Source: Actinophytocola sp963729115 (GTDB lineage Bacteria > Actinomycetota > Actinomycetes > Mycobacteriales > Pseudonocardiaceae). Taken from it: a stretch of 64,000 nt of DNA. Location: assembly GCA_963729115.1 (NCBI GenBank), contig CAVSMR010000011.1:1178001-1242000 (forward strand), given 5' to 3'. Position numbers and translations under genes: made by a program. This document shows, in pieces, positions 45,378-54,904 of the stretch. Below the pieces are notes generated by a model. It did not search any database, was not told the origin of the DNA, and saw only the letters and a list, made by a program, of their open reading frames with translations. Positions within the stretch are counted from its first letter, which is position 1; every line of letters starts with the position of its first letter.

Positions 45378-48300
45378 TCACTCAGGAGATCGGTGCCGGC
45401 CTGACGCGGGCGACTGGTAACGCCAGTCGAAGAGCCGGTCGAACTCCTTGTCGGGCGCGGGCTCCGGCTTCGCCGCGGGCTCGTCGGGGCTCTCCTCCTG
45501 ATAGGCGGCCAGCGCCTCGGCCAGCAACCCGGCGATGGTCGTCGATCCCGAGGACCGTTCCGCCCGCCGCTCGCTCCGCTGCCCCGTGTCCTCCGCCCGG
45601 CGCCGACCCCCGAAGGCGGCCGAGAGCCCGCGCCGGTCCGCGCCTCGCTGGTCGCTGTCGCTCCGCCGACCGGAATCCTCGCCCCGGTGGTCGGTGTCCT
45701 CTTCGCGGAAGATGTCGGCCATCTTCGTGGGACCGGGCAGCGGCGTGACCCGCGACGGCAGCGGCGCACTGGACTTGGGCTCGCTGATCTCGTCCCGCGG
45801 CGCGGTGTCGCTCCGCGGCCCGGTGTCGCGCAGCGGCGCGGTGTCGCGCAGCGGCGCACTCGGCGGCACCGGTGGCCCCGGCTCCTCGGGCGGTTGGGGG
45901 CCGGGCTCCGGGGGCGCGGGCGGGATGGGCTCCGGCTCGGGCGGCTGGGGAATGTCGGGCCGCCGCTCGGGCGCGGGAACGTCGTCCGGCTCGGGCGGCG
46001 TGGGGATCGACAGGCGCGGCAGCGAGGTGCCGTTGCGCCCGCGGTCCTCGCGCGGAGGCCCGTCGGCAGACATGGACTTGGTCTCCGCGGCTAAGGCCGA
46101 CATCAACCGAGCCAGGTCGGCCTTGGTCTGCTCGTAGGTGGAGGCAACCGGCCGCTCCGCGACCGACGGTGCTTCACCCCCGACACCCGGTTCGCTGGAC
46201 GTGTCCGTGCCCCCGGCCTCGTCGCCCGGCCAGGCCCGCGACTCGTCACCGGTCGCGACGTCCTTGCCCGCCCCATCCCCCCAGCCAGAAGCGAACGCGC
46301 TGCCGGCACCGTCGCCCGCACCGGTTGCGGCGGCTGTGCCAGGTGCACTCGCGGAGGGTGCGCCCATGTCGGGGGTGCCGGCACCTGGCTCGCCGACACC
46401 AAACCCGGCAGAACCAGTAGCACCCACGCCACCTTCGCCGGCGCCAGGCTCACCGGCACCAAATGCGGCAGCACCATGTTCGGCACTACCAAATGCGGTA
46501 GACCCAGGTTCGGCACTGGCGGGTGCGGCGCTGGCGGAATCGGCGGTCGCTGAGTCGGCGGTTGAGTCGGCGGTTGTGGTGGCCGCCTCGGCCGCGCTCG
46601 TCGTGTCGATGGGCTCGGCGGTCGTGTGCTCGGCGGTCGTGTAGTCGGGGTTCGTGTAGGTGGGGTTCGCTTGTTCGGGGGTGGCACTGTCGGGGGTGGG
46701 GTCGCTGTCTGGCCATGGCTGATCGGCCGGGCCGGCATCGGCGGCTCGGCGCTTGCCGCCGCTGCCTTCGGGGATGCTCAGGGAGCGGATGATCTCCCGG
46801 CCGATGCGGAGGGTGTCGCCGTTGTCGTCCAGGGCCGCCAGTTCCTCGACCGAGCGTGGCGTGGGCGCGTCCGCCGGGCGGGTGGGGGTGGCTGCGGCCG
46901 GGGTCAGTGCGTGCCGGGCCGCGTTGATGAGGGCTCGGGCATCGACCGTGGTGGCATCGGGGTTCGACTGGACCACACCCGTGCTGATGCGCTGCCCACT
47001 CGACGTCTGCAGCCACGCGGCCTCGAGGTCCGCGGCGAACTGCTCGGCCTGGTCCCGCGTGGTGTGCGGCAACAGGATCGCGAGCTCGGGGCCGTCGAAC
47101 CGGGCCAGCTCGGCGTTCTCGGGGGCCAGGTTGCGCACCCGGCCAGCCAGCTCGCTCAACTCGAAGTCGGCCGCCGCTCCCGGCCGCGTCCCGGGATCGG
47201 CGAACCGTCCCGTGCCGACGTGACCGTCGAGGCGCACCAGCGTCAGTGCGACCGGCCGGTCCCCGTTGCGCACCGCGTGCAGCCGGCGGATCAGCCCTTC
47301 CTTGCTGAGCAGCCCGGTCGCCGCATCGACCTCCGGCTCCTGCTGTCCCGGTGCGGCGGAGTCGTTCCGGTCGGACTTCGCCGATGCCCAGAACTCGGCG
47401 GGCCACCGCGTGGCAGGCAGCTCCGCCGACCGTGCTCCGGCCTCCGACTGCTCGACCGGCTGCGCGGCGCCCGCGTCGCCGGCTACCGGCGGTGCCCCGG
47501 CGTGCGCCGCCGCCGGCTCATGCGCGGGATCCTGCCCGGCGGGCTGGCTCGCCGAGGGTCGCTCCGCCGCGGCCTGCGTCGCCGCGTCGTGCTCGCCCGG
47601 CTGGGACTCGGTGGCACGCCAGGCCGAGTCGCCGAGCTGCGACGAATGGCTGGGAGCCGTCGACGATCGCCCCATGGGCCAGATGTCGTCCGGTTGCTCA
47701 CCGGTTCGGTCGCCCGCTCCGCCTGACACCGCGACGCCGACTTCGGTAGCGCGTGTCGACGCCTGTTCCTCATCGGAGCGGACCGGGGCTTCGCTCGACC
47801 AGCCGGCGTCGGCGCTCGAGCCGGCCGGTGCGGTGGCGGCTGCCCCGGCCTGCGCCCCCACTACTCCGGGCCGGGCGGGGCGCTCGTGCTTGAGCGGAAT
47901 CGGCAGTGGGAGTGCGGGCCGGCGGGTCGATTCCGGGGTCGTCGCGGCCGAGCGGGACGCCTGCGGCCTGGGCTGGGTCACTCGCTGGGCCGCGATGCGC
48001 CAGTCGTCGTGGGACGGTTGCTGCTGTGGCGCCGCGGAGCGGACTACGTTGCGCAGCAACGCATTGACCGTCTGGGCGTTCCACTTCGCCGGGTTGGCCT
48101 CGGTCAGCAGGCGGCGGGCCGCTTGCGCCGTCGCGCGCAGGCGACGTTGGTCGGCGGCCCGGGCGCCGTGCAAGGACCCCAGCGCCTCGACCGGGCGATC
48201 GGCCGTTTCGTCCAACTGGGACAACGTCGTCAGGGCGTCGGCCAGCAGCTCGTCCAAGCCGTGCCGGCCGGCCACCCACACCGCCTGGTCCAGCAGGCCG

Positions 48301-49172
48301 CGGCCACGGTCCACCCGGCCCGACGGCAGGTACACCCGCGTCGACACGGCGAGCATCAACCGACCCGCCGCGGCGGCCGACGTGGCGCGGACCGGTTCGG
48401 ACAGCACCGCCTCCGACACCGACGCGGCCTCGTCCAGCTCGCCCTCGTCCAGCAGCGCGCAGGCCAGTTCCAGCACCAGCTGCGCCCGCAGTCGCGAGGT
48501 CTCCGAGCGCTGGCCACGCAACCGGTTCAGCTGCGTGAGGCCCTCGCGCGCCGCTTCCGCCGCGTCCTCCGTGTCGCCGTACCAGCGGTGATAGGCGGCG
48601 GCCCGCACCGACAGCCGCGCCCGCTCCAACCGCCGCATTTCCGGGTTCAGCGCGTCGTCCGCGGCGAGCAGGCGGTCGGCCTCGATCAGCGCGTCCTCGA
48701 TGTCGTCGCGACGGCCGACGTGCGCGATGCAGCCGACGAGCCGGCCCAGCGCGACCGCACGCACCGACGGGCTCGGCAGCTCAGCCTCCAGCACCGGCCG
48801 CAGCAGCGCGCAGCCCAGCAGCGGCTCACCGACCTCGCGCGAGCAGGCCGCGAGGTCGAGCCGGACCGACGTGGCGACGTCGTGCTCGCCCGCGCCCTCG
48901 GCGAGGGCCAGCGCGGCGAACGCGGGCTCGACGGCGTCCGCGTAGTGGCTCATCCGGACGAGCCCGGTGGCGAGCACCGCCTGGGCACGCATCGAGAGCA
49001 CCTTGGCCTGGCCGGCCTCGGCCGCGTCCGCCGAGTCGGCACCGACGACCAGTGCCCGCCGACCCAGCTGGACGGCCAGCTCCGGCGCGCTGAAGCGCAG
49101 CGCCTCGGCCGAGCGGACGAGTGCGTCGCACTCACCCAGGCCGGCCGCCGGTGCTTCGTTCCAGGCCGCCAC
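45378..49172 (-). CDS. Large TPR and degenerate-GGDEF protein with a long disordered tail
   Basis: The 1264 residues divide into three parts. Residues 1-370 are TPR-like helical repeats (for example SHYADAVEPAFAALALAEGA). After a linker, about 570-740 form a GGDEF-like domain (GLLSKEGLIRRLHAVRNGDRPVALTLVRLDGH). The catalytic GGDEF motif is replaced by FDGPE near 688-692, so cyclic-di-GMP synthesis is unlikely. From about 770 the chain is low-complexity: Ala/Gly/Glu repeats such as FGAGEPGAGEG, then Pro-rich and Arg/Asp-rich stretches. It probably binds a nucleotide or a partner. The gene lies between ettA and gdh, an unusual neighbour pair. Confidence 0.8.
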   Translation of the reverse strand: MAAWNEAPAAGLGECDALVRSAEALRFSAPELAVQLGRRALVVGADSADAAEAGQAKVLSMRAQAVLATGLVRMSHYADAVEPAFAALALAEGAGEHDVATSVRLDLAACSREVGEPLLGCALLRPVLEAELPSPSVRAVALGRLVGCIAHVGRRDDIEDALIEADRLLAADDALNPEMRRLERARLSVRAAAYHRWYGDTEDAAEAAREGLTQLNRLRGQRSETSRLRAQLVLELACALLDEGELDEAASVSEAVLSEPVRATSAAAAGRLMLAVSTRVYLPSGRVDRGRGLLDQAVWVAGRHGLDELLADALTTLSQLDETADRPVEALGSLHGARAADQRRLRATAQAARRLLTEANPAKWNAQTVNALLRNVVRSAAPQQQPSHDDWRIAAQRVTQPRPQASRSAATTPESTRRPALPLPIPLKHERPARPGVVGAQAGAAATAPAGSSADAGWSSEAPVRSDEEQASTRATEVGVAVSGGAGDRTGEQPDDIWPMGRSSTAPSHSSQLGDSAWRATESQPGEHDAATQAAAERPSASQPAGQDPAHEPAAAHAGAPPVAGDAGAAQPVEQSEAGARSAELPATRWPAEFWASAKSDRNDSAAPGQQEPEVDAATGLLSKEGLIRRLHAVRNGDRPVALTLVRLDGHVGTGRFADPGTRPGAAADFELSELAGRVRNLAPENAELARFDGPELAILLPHTTRDQAEQFAADLEAAWLQTSSGQRISTGVVQSNPDATTVDARALINAARHALTPAAATPTRPADAPTPRSVEELAALDDNGDTLRIGREIIRSLSIPEGSGGKRRAADAGPADQPWPDSDPTPDSATPEQANPTYTNPDYTTAEHTTAEPIDTTSAAEAATTTADSTADSATADSASAAPASAEPGSTAFGSAEHGAAAFGAGEPGAGEGGVGATGSAGFGVGEPGAGTPDMGAPSASAPGTAAATGAGDGAGSAFASGWGDGAGKDVATGDESRAWPGDEAGGTDTSSEPGVGGEAPSVAERPVASTYEQTKADLARLMSALAAETKSMSADGPPREDRGRNGTSLPRLSIPTPPEPDDVPAPERRPDIPQPPEPEPIPPAPPEPGPQPPEEPGPPVPPSAPLRDTAPLRDTGPRSDTAPRDEISEPKSSAPLPSRVTPLPGPTKMADIFREEDTDHRGEDSGRRSDSDQRGADRRGLSAAFGGRRRAEDTGQRSERRAERSSGSTTIAGLLAEALAAYQEESPDEPAAKPEPAPDKEFDRLFDWRYQSPASGRHRSPE

Positions 49173-49189
49173 TACTCGGAGCCCCCAAC

Positions 49190-50866
49190 CTAGTCCCGCG
49201 TCAGCTTGCGGTACGTCACCCGGTGCGGACGTGCGGCTTCCTCACCAAGACGTTCGATCTTGTTCTTCTCGTAGCCCTCGAAGTTGCCCTCGAACCAGAA
49301 CCACTTGGCGGGATCCTCGTCGGTGCCTTCCCACGCGAGGATATGGGTAGCGACCCGATCAAGGAACCACCTGTCGTGAGAAATGACCACCGCACAGCCC
49401 GGGAACTGCTCCAATGCGTTCTCTAGTGATCCGAGAGTCTCCACGTCAAGATCGTTCGTCGGCTCGTCGAGCAGGATCAGGTTGCCACCCTGTTTGAGGG
49501 TCATCGCCAGGTTGAGCCGGTTGCGCTCGCCGCCGGAGAGCACGCCCGCCGGCTTCTGCTGGTCGGCACCCTTGAAGCCGAACGCGCTCACGTAGGCCCG
49601 GGACGGCATCTCGACCTGCCCCACGTGGATGTAGTCGAGCCCTTCGGATACCACCTCCCACACGTTCTTCTTCGGGTCGATGCCGCCGCGCTCCTGGTCG
49701 ACGTACGACAGCTTCACGGTGTCGCCGACGCGGACCTCGCCGTCGTCCGGCTTCTCGAGCCCGACGATCGTCTTGAACAGCGTGGTCTTGCCGACGCCGT
49801 TCGGCCCGATCACCCCGATGATCCCGTTGCGAGGCAGGTCGAACGACAGCCCGTCGATCAGGACCCGCTCGCCGAAGCCCTTCTTCAGCTTGTTGACCTC
49901 GACCACGACGTTGCCCAGGCGGGGCCCCGGCGGGATCTGGATCTCCTCGAAGTCCAGCTTGCGGGTGCGCTCGGCCTCCGCCGCCATCTCCTCGTACCGG
50001 TCGAGGCGGGCCCGGGACTTGGTCTGGCGCGCCTTGGCGTTGGACCGCACCCACGCCAGCTCGTCCTTGAGCCGTTTCTGCAGCTTCTGGTCCTTCTTGC
50101 CCTGGACCGCCAGCCGCTCGGCCTTCTTCTCCAGGTAGGTGGAGTAGTTGCCCTCGTAGGGGTGGGCCCGTCCGCGGTCGAGCTCCATGATCCACTGCGA
50201 GAGGTTGTCGAGGAAGTACCGGTCGTGGGTCACGGCCAGCACCGCGCCGGCGTACTGGGACAGGTGCTGCTCCAGCCACAGCACGCTCTCCGCGTCGAGG
50301 TGGTTGGTGGGCTCGTCCAGCAGCAGCAGGTCGGGCTTGGACAGCAGCAGCTTGCACAGCGCCACCCGGCGGCGCTCACCACCGGAGAGCACCGTGACGT
50401 CCGCGTCCGGCGGCGGGCACCGCAGCGCGTCCATCGCCTGCTCGAGCTGGGAGTCCAGGTCCCAGGCGTCGGCGTGGTCGAGGTCCTCCTGGAGCTTGCC
50501 CATCTCGTCCATGAGCGCGTCGGAGTACTCGGTGGCCATCTTCTCGGCGATCTCGTTGAAGCGATCGAGCTTGTGCTTGATCTCGCCGACCCCCTCCTCG
50601 ACGTTGCCGAGGACGGTCTTGTCTTCGTTGAGCGGCGGCTCCTGCTGGAGGATGCCGACGCTGTACCCGGGGGACAGGAATGCCTCGCCGTTGTTGGGCT
50701 GGTCCAATCCCGCCATGATCTTGAGCACGCTGGACTTGCCGGCACCGTTGGGACCCACCACCCCGATCTTCGCTCCGGGGTAGAACGCGATGGTGACGTC
50801 ATCAAGGATGACCTTGTCCCCGTGCGCCTTGCGCACCTTTTTCATGGTGTAGATGAACTCCGCCAT
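49190..50866 (-). CDS. ettA: ABC-F translational throttle protein EttA
   Basis: This cytoplasmic ABC-F ATPase binds the ribosomal E site and links translation to the energy state. The 558 residues have two ATPase halves: Walker A GPNGAGKS at 38-45 and signature LSGGERRR, then GPNGVGKT and LSGGERNR. The EttA arm and linker (ENNW type, YLEKKAERLA) lie between. EttA-like order and length are conserved in actinobacteria (Rv2477c). It has no spans, so it is not a transporter. It is 17 bases upstream of the TPR/GGDEF gene and probably co-transcribed. Confidence 0.95.
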   Translation of the reverse strand: MAEFIYTMKKVRKAHGDKVILDDVTIAFYPGAKIGVVGPNGAGKSSVLKIMAGLDQPNNGEAFLSPGYSVGILQQEPPLNEDKTVLGNVEEGVGEIKHKLDRFNEIAEKMATEYSDALMDEMGKLQEDLDHADAWDLDSQLEQAMDALRCPPPDADVTVLSGGERRRVALCKLLLSKPDLLLLDEPTNHLDAESVLWLEQHLSQYAGAVLAVTHDRYFLDNLSQWIMELDRGRAHPYEGNYSTYLEKKAERLAVQGKKDQKLQKRLKDELAWVRSNAKARQTKSRARLDRYEEMAAEAERTRKLDFEEIQIPPGPRLGNVVVEVNKLKKGFGERVLIDGLSFDLPRNGIIGVIGPNGVGKTTLFKTIVGLEKPDDGEVRVGDTVKLSYVDQERGGIDPKKNVWEVVSEGLDYIHVGQVEMPSRAYVSAFGFKGADQQKPAGVLSGGERNRLNLAMTLKQGGNLILLDEPTNDLDVETLGSLENALEQFPGCAVVISHDRWFLDRVATHILAWEGTDEDPAKWFWFEGNFEGYEKNKIERLGEEAARPHRVTYRKLTRD

Positions 50867-50989
50867 GAACGCGATCGTAGAGAGGTCCCGAATCGGACCT
50901 GAGCGCGGCGTGGCACAACAAGCTGACGATCGCTCCGGGATCGCTGCCGCCGGAGCGTATACCCGCCCGGCGAGGGGTCCCCGCCGGCG

Positions 50990-51406
50990 TCAGGCGGCGG
51001 CGACCACCTCCTCGGCCGCGGCGCCGGTACTCGCTCCGGCCAGCCCGGGCGGCCGCTCGACGGAGACGGTGCACCAGGCCAGATCAGGTCCGACGGAGCG
51101 CGCGTCCAGCTCGTTGCTGCTGCGCCGCTCGCCGCTCTCCGTGAAGTACTCGCGCACGTAGAACCGGCCGGTGACCACCACGTTGTCGCCCTTGACCAGC
51201 GACACGGCCACGCCCTCGGCCAGCCGGCGCCAGCAGTTGACCTGCACGAACACCTTGTCGCCGTCGACCCAGTCCTGCGAGTCGCGGTCGAACCGGCGCT
51301 CCCGTGCCATCAGCCGGAAGCTGGTCTTGCGGTCGCCGTTGGGGAAGGTGTGCCGGGTGATCTCGGTGACCACCTTGCCCGCCACGGTCAGGCTCGTCTC
51401 GAACAT
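50990..51406 (-). CDS. ssb: Single-stranded DNA-binding protein, second actinobacterial paralogue
   Basis: The 138-residue protein has an OB-fold: MFETSLTVAGKVVTEIT, then TSFRLMARERRFD, VFVQVNCWRRLAEGVAVSLVKGDNVVVTGR. Aromatic DNA contacts are visible. It lacks the acidic DDDIPF-type tail of the main SSB and ends in Ala/Glu, so it is the accessory paralogue seen at the Rv2478c position. The ATG at 51406 has AGAGGA upstream; an ATG 21 bases earlier is possible. Confidence 0.9.
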   Translation of the reverse strand: MFETSLTVAGKVVTEITRHTFPNGDRKTSFRLMARERRFDRDSQDWVDGDKVFVQVNCWRRLAEGVAVSLVKGDNVVVTGRFYVREYFTESGERRSSNELDARSVGPDLAWCTVSVERPPGLAGASTGAAAEEVVAAA

Positions 51407-51595
51407 CGCGTCGTTCCTCTCGCTCATCGCCTCGGCGCGCCGGGCGCCGCTGTCTTGTCCCACAGTGCCGGGGCGGGGCGGGGTGTGGGGCGAGGAGGCC
51501 GTGAGCTGTGGACAACTGGCGCGTTGTGGACAACCGGCGCCGGGAATGCCTGTGCGGGAACGGAAATGTCGGTGGGTGGTGGTAGTGGCGGGCAG

Positions 51596-53590
51596 CTACG
51601 AACGCTCGGACATCTTCCGCAGCATCGCGTTGTAGGCCTCCCGGTCCGCGTCGCCCTCGGTGTCGGCCTTGCGGTCCTGCCGCTTGGCCTCCCGGTCGTC
51701 GGCCCGCGCCCACTGCATGAGCAGCGCGATCAGCACGATCACGAGCGGCAGCTCGCCGGCCGCCCACGCGATGCCGCCGCCGAGTTGCTGGTCGCCGAGC
51801 AGGTCGGGTGCCCACGGCAGCCCGAGGCCCTGGTAGAAGCGCTCGCCGATCACCGTCGTCATGCTCATGAGGATCACGCCGAAGAACGCGTGGAACGGCA
51901 GCGAGGCGAACACCATGCCCAGCCGGGCCAGGTGCGGCAGCCGGCGCGGCGACGGGTCGATGCCGATGACCGGCCAGTAGAACACGTACCCCACGAGCAG
52001 GAAGTGGGCATTCATCAGAAGGTGTGCCCAGTGCTTGTCCAGGGCGAAGTCGAACAGCCCGGAGAAGTACAGAACGTAGAAGGAGCCCACGAAGAGCACG
52101 AGCGCGACCACCGGATGGGTGAGGAAGCGCGAGACCGGCGACCGCACGATCGCGAGCAGCCACTCGCGCGGTCCGGGCGGCCCGTCCTTCCCCGCCACCG
52201 GCAGCGCACGCAGGCCCAGCGTCACCGCCCCGCCGAGCACCAGGAACACCGGCGCCAGCATGGACAGCATCATGTGGGTTTCCATGTGGATGCTGAACAT
52301 GCCCGGCGCGTAGCGGCCGAACCCGGACGACGTCGCGACGATGATCATGAGGCAGCCCAGCAACCAGGCGATGGTGCGGCCGACCGGCCACGCGTCGCCG
52401 CGGGCCCGGAGCCTGCGCACGCCCAGCAGGTAGAGCACCGCGAGCACGATCGCGAGCGTGCCGAAGATGATGTCGAACCGCCACGCGGTCAGCAGCCGGA
52501 ACAGCGTCGGCGGGCCGTCGAGCGTGTAGCCGAGCTGCAGCTCGACCGCGTCGGGGACCGTGCCCAGCCCCGGCGGTGGGGTACGCGCCAGGGCGGACGC
52601 GATGCCGATCGTCAGGCACATGACCACGATCTCGACCGCCGCGAGCCGCACCAGCGCGCCACTCGTGCCGCCCTTGACGATGGCCCGGACACCCTTCGTC
52701 CGCTGCAGGTAGCCGAACCCGCCGAGCACCAGGAGCGCGGCGATCTTGGCCACCACGAGCAGGCCGTAGGAGGTGGTGAACAGGTCCGCGACGGGCACCC
52801 GCACCCAGGCGTTGAGCACGCCGGACGCCGCCATCACGATCCAGCAGACGAACGCGGTCGCGGAGAAGCGGGTGGCCGCCAGGCGCAGCGCGGGGCCGGT
52901 CGTGACGCGCCGGCCGTAGACCAGCAACGCCACCAGCCCGCCGACCCACAGCGAGGCGGCGACCAGGTGGAACAGCAGGCTGTTCGTGGCCAGGTCGTGC
53001 TGGCCGCCCGCGGACGAGTGCCCGGTCACCGCGACCGGCATGGTGCCGAACAGCGCGATACAGAACAGCGTCGCGGTCCAGCCCCAGGAGACGGCGAACC
53101 GGCAGCCGGCCGCGACGACGAGCGCGACGAACGAGGTCAGCAGCCACGCCTTCGGCTGCTCGAGCTCGTCGAACAGGCTCAGCAGCAGGTTCGAGCCGAG
53201 CACGTCGCCGACCGACTTGTTGATCGCGTCCGCCTCGTTGAACGCCACCGACACCAGCGCGGCCAGGCACCAGAGGACGGCCGCCCAGGACGCCGTGCGC
53301 AGCGCCGCGTACGCGCCGACCTCGAGCACGCCGGACTTCTTGGGGGCCACCATGAACGCCGCGAACATCAAGGAGCCGACGGTCAGGACGCTACCGATCT
53401 CGGCGAGGACCCGGGTGACGGTCAGGCCGTACAGGTTGACCACCCCGGAGTCGCCCGCGGTGACCGACAGCAGCGCGACCGCGGTCAGGACCGCGAGCAG
53501 GACACCGATGACGATCAGCGGCAGGACGCCGGCCGTCGTGCCGGTCCTCGTGGCAGGGGTCGCCGGTTTCGGCTCACTGTCGACGGACAC
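51596..53590 (-). CDS. CopD-CtaG fusion: copper transport and cytochrome c oxidase assembly
   Basis: This membrane protein of 664 residues has about 15 spans. The N-terminal half shows the CopD-like copper-uptake domain (for example GHSSAGGQHDLATNSLLFHLVAASLWVGG, with His copper ligands). The C-terminal half is a CtaG-type (caa3_CtaG) domain with MFSIHMETHMMLSMLAPVFLVLG and LMNAHFLLVGYVFYWPVIGIDP. Fusions of this kind are annotated as CopD/cytochrome c oxidase assembly proteins in actinobacteria. The GTG start at 53590 lies 13 bases after the MFS stop. Confidence 0.92.
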   Translation of the reverse strand: MSVDSEPKPATPATRTGTTAGVLPLIVIGVLLAVLTAVALLSVTAGDSGVVNLYGLTVTRVLAEIGSVLTVGSLMFAAFMVAPKKSGVLEVGAYAALRTASWAAVLWCLAALVSVAFNEADAINKSVGDVLGSNLLLSLFDELEQPKAWLLTSFVALVVAAGCRFAVSWGWTATLFCIALFGTMPVAVTGHSSAGGQHDLATNSLLFHLVAASLWVGGLVALLVYGRRVTTGPALRLAATRFSATAFVCWIVMAASGVLNAWVRVPVADLFTTSYGLLVVAKIAALLVLGGFGYLQRTKGVRAIVKGGTSGALVRLAAVEIVVMCLTIGIASALARTPPPGLGTVPDAVELQLGYTLDGPPTLFRLLTAWRFDIIFGTLAIVLAVLYLLGVRRLRARGDAWPVGRTIAWLLGCLMIIVATSSGFGRYAPGMFSIHMETHMMLSMLAPVFLVLGGAVTLGLRALPVAGKDGPPGPREWLLAIVRSPVSRFLTHPVVALVLFVGSFYVLYFSGLFDFALDKHWAHLLMNAHFLLVGYVFYWPVIGIDPSPRRLPHLARLGMVFASLPFHAFFGVILMSMTTVIGERFYQGLGLPWAPDLLGDQQLGGGIAWAAGELPLVIVLIALLMQWARADDREAKRQDRKADTEGDADREAYNAMLRKMSERS

Positions 53591-53603
53591 GCGTCGAGCG
53601 TAG

Positions 53604-54806
53604 TCACCGCCGATTCAATGCCGGTACCCGCGAGGGTTGCTCTTTCTCGTCCCGACGCCGCGCGGCGGCCGCGGCGAGCGCCGCGGGAGCGATCAACGCG
53701 GCGACCACGCCGGCGAAGCCGATGGCCACCTCCAGGTTCGTGACCTGGGCGATTCCGCCGAGCATGGGCGGTCCGATCAGGAAGCCGCTGTACGCGATCG
53801 TCGTGACGAAGCCGAGCTCGCGCTCGCCCCCGGTCCCGTCCGCGCGGCGGCCGACCGCACTGGCCATGTTCAGCGCCACGGGGAACGCGAACGCGAGGCC
53901 AGCCCCGGCGAGGCCGAAGCCGACGAACGCGAGCGCGCCGCTCGGCACGATTGCCGTCGCCAGCAGGCCGACCGCGGCGACGACCGAGCCGCCGACGAGC
54001 AGCCGGTCCGCGCCGAAGCGGCGTTCGGCCTGCTCACCGGTGAGCCGGACGACGGCCATCGCGACGCAGAAGACGGAGAACGTGATGGCCGCGGCGGCCT
54101 CGTCCAGGCCCCGCTCGCGCACCGCGAACAGCGCGGACCAGTCGCCGCTGCCGCCCTCGACGATCGCCGAGCACAGCGCGATGACACCCAGCAGCCACAG
54201 CACCGGGCGGCGCAGCATGCGTCGGTCGGACGAGCGGTGTGCCTCGGGGTCGGCGGCCGGCTCCTCGCGCGGCACCGTGCGGATCACGGCCAGCGTGACG
54301 ACCAGCATGAGCGTGGAGATCGTGGCGAAATGGGGGAGCAAGCCGACGCGGTGGCCCGCGGCGAACGCGGCGACGACCGAGCCGAACAGCGCGCCGAAGC
54401 TGAAGCCCGCGTGGAACACGGGCATGATCGGCCGCCCGGTGCGGCGCACGACGGTCACCGCGGCGACGTTCATGGCCACGTCGAGGGTGCCGACGGCCGC
54501 GCCGAGCAGGACCAGGACGAGCCCGAGCTGGAGGGGCGAGCCGACGATCGCCATCAGGGGCAGGACCACGACGGTGCCGAGCGTGGACGTGAACACGACC
54601 GCGCGTGCGCCGAAGCGGGCACAGCAGCGACCCGTCAGTGACGCCGCCGCGATCATGCCGACGCTGGCGCCCAGCAGCGCGAGGCCGAGCTCGCCCGGAC
54701 TCGCGCCGATCTGGTCGGCGACCGTCGGCATCCGCGGTGCCCACGAGCCGATGACGATGCCGTTGAGTGCGAAGACGACGAATACCGACAAACGTGCGGC
54801 GAACAC
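53604..54806 (-). CDS. Major facilitator superfamily transporter
   Basis: This 400-residue protein has 12 predicted spans and the MFS motif LTGRCCARFGARAVV in the 2-3 loop. It resembles the YbjJ/inner-membrane efflux-like group (NGIVIGSWAPRMPTVADQIGASPGELG is typical). The substrate is unknown. It faces a LacI-type regulator across a perfect palindrome and is likely controlled by it. Confidence 0.9.
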   Translation of the reverse strand: MFAARLSVFVVFALNGIVIGSWAPRMPTVADQIGASPGELGLALLGASVGMIAAASLTGRCCARFGARAVVFTSTLGTVVVLPLMAIVGSPLQLGLVLVLLGAAVGTLDVAMNVAAVTVVRRTGRPIMPVFHAGFSFGALFGSVVAAFAAGHRVGLLPHFATISTLMLVVTLAVIRTVPREEPAADPEAHRSSDRRMLRRPVLWLLGVIALCSAIVEGGSGDWSALFAVRERGLDEAAAAITFSVFCVAMAVVRLTGEQAERRFGADRLLVGGSVVAAVGLLATAIVPSGALAFVGFGLAGAGLAFAFPVALNMASAVGRRADGTGGERELGFVTTIAYSGFLIGPPMLGGIAQVTNLEVAIGFAGVVAALIAPAALAAAAARRRDEKEQPSRVPALNRR

Positions 54807-54844
54807 CCCGGCCCTCCTCCTGTAGCGCTCCCGTTCGAGGGTAA

Positions 54845-54858
54845 CTGAAGCGCTTCAG
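54845..54858. promoter_or_regulatory. LacI-type operator between the MFS and LacI genes
   Basis: CTGAAGCGCTTCAG is a perfect 14-bp palindrome with the central CG expected for LacI-family operators. It lies 39 bases before the MFS start and 47 bases before the regulator start, so it can control both. Confidence 0.8.
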
Positions 54859-54904
54859 CGATCGCCACGGTTTTGTCCGCTCGCGCACGAATTAGGCTTG
54901 GCCG

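Noticed and set aside
45378..49172. An active diguanylate cyclase
   Set aside because: The GGDEF motif is replaced by FDGPE, so catalytic residues are missing.
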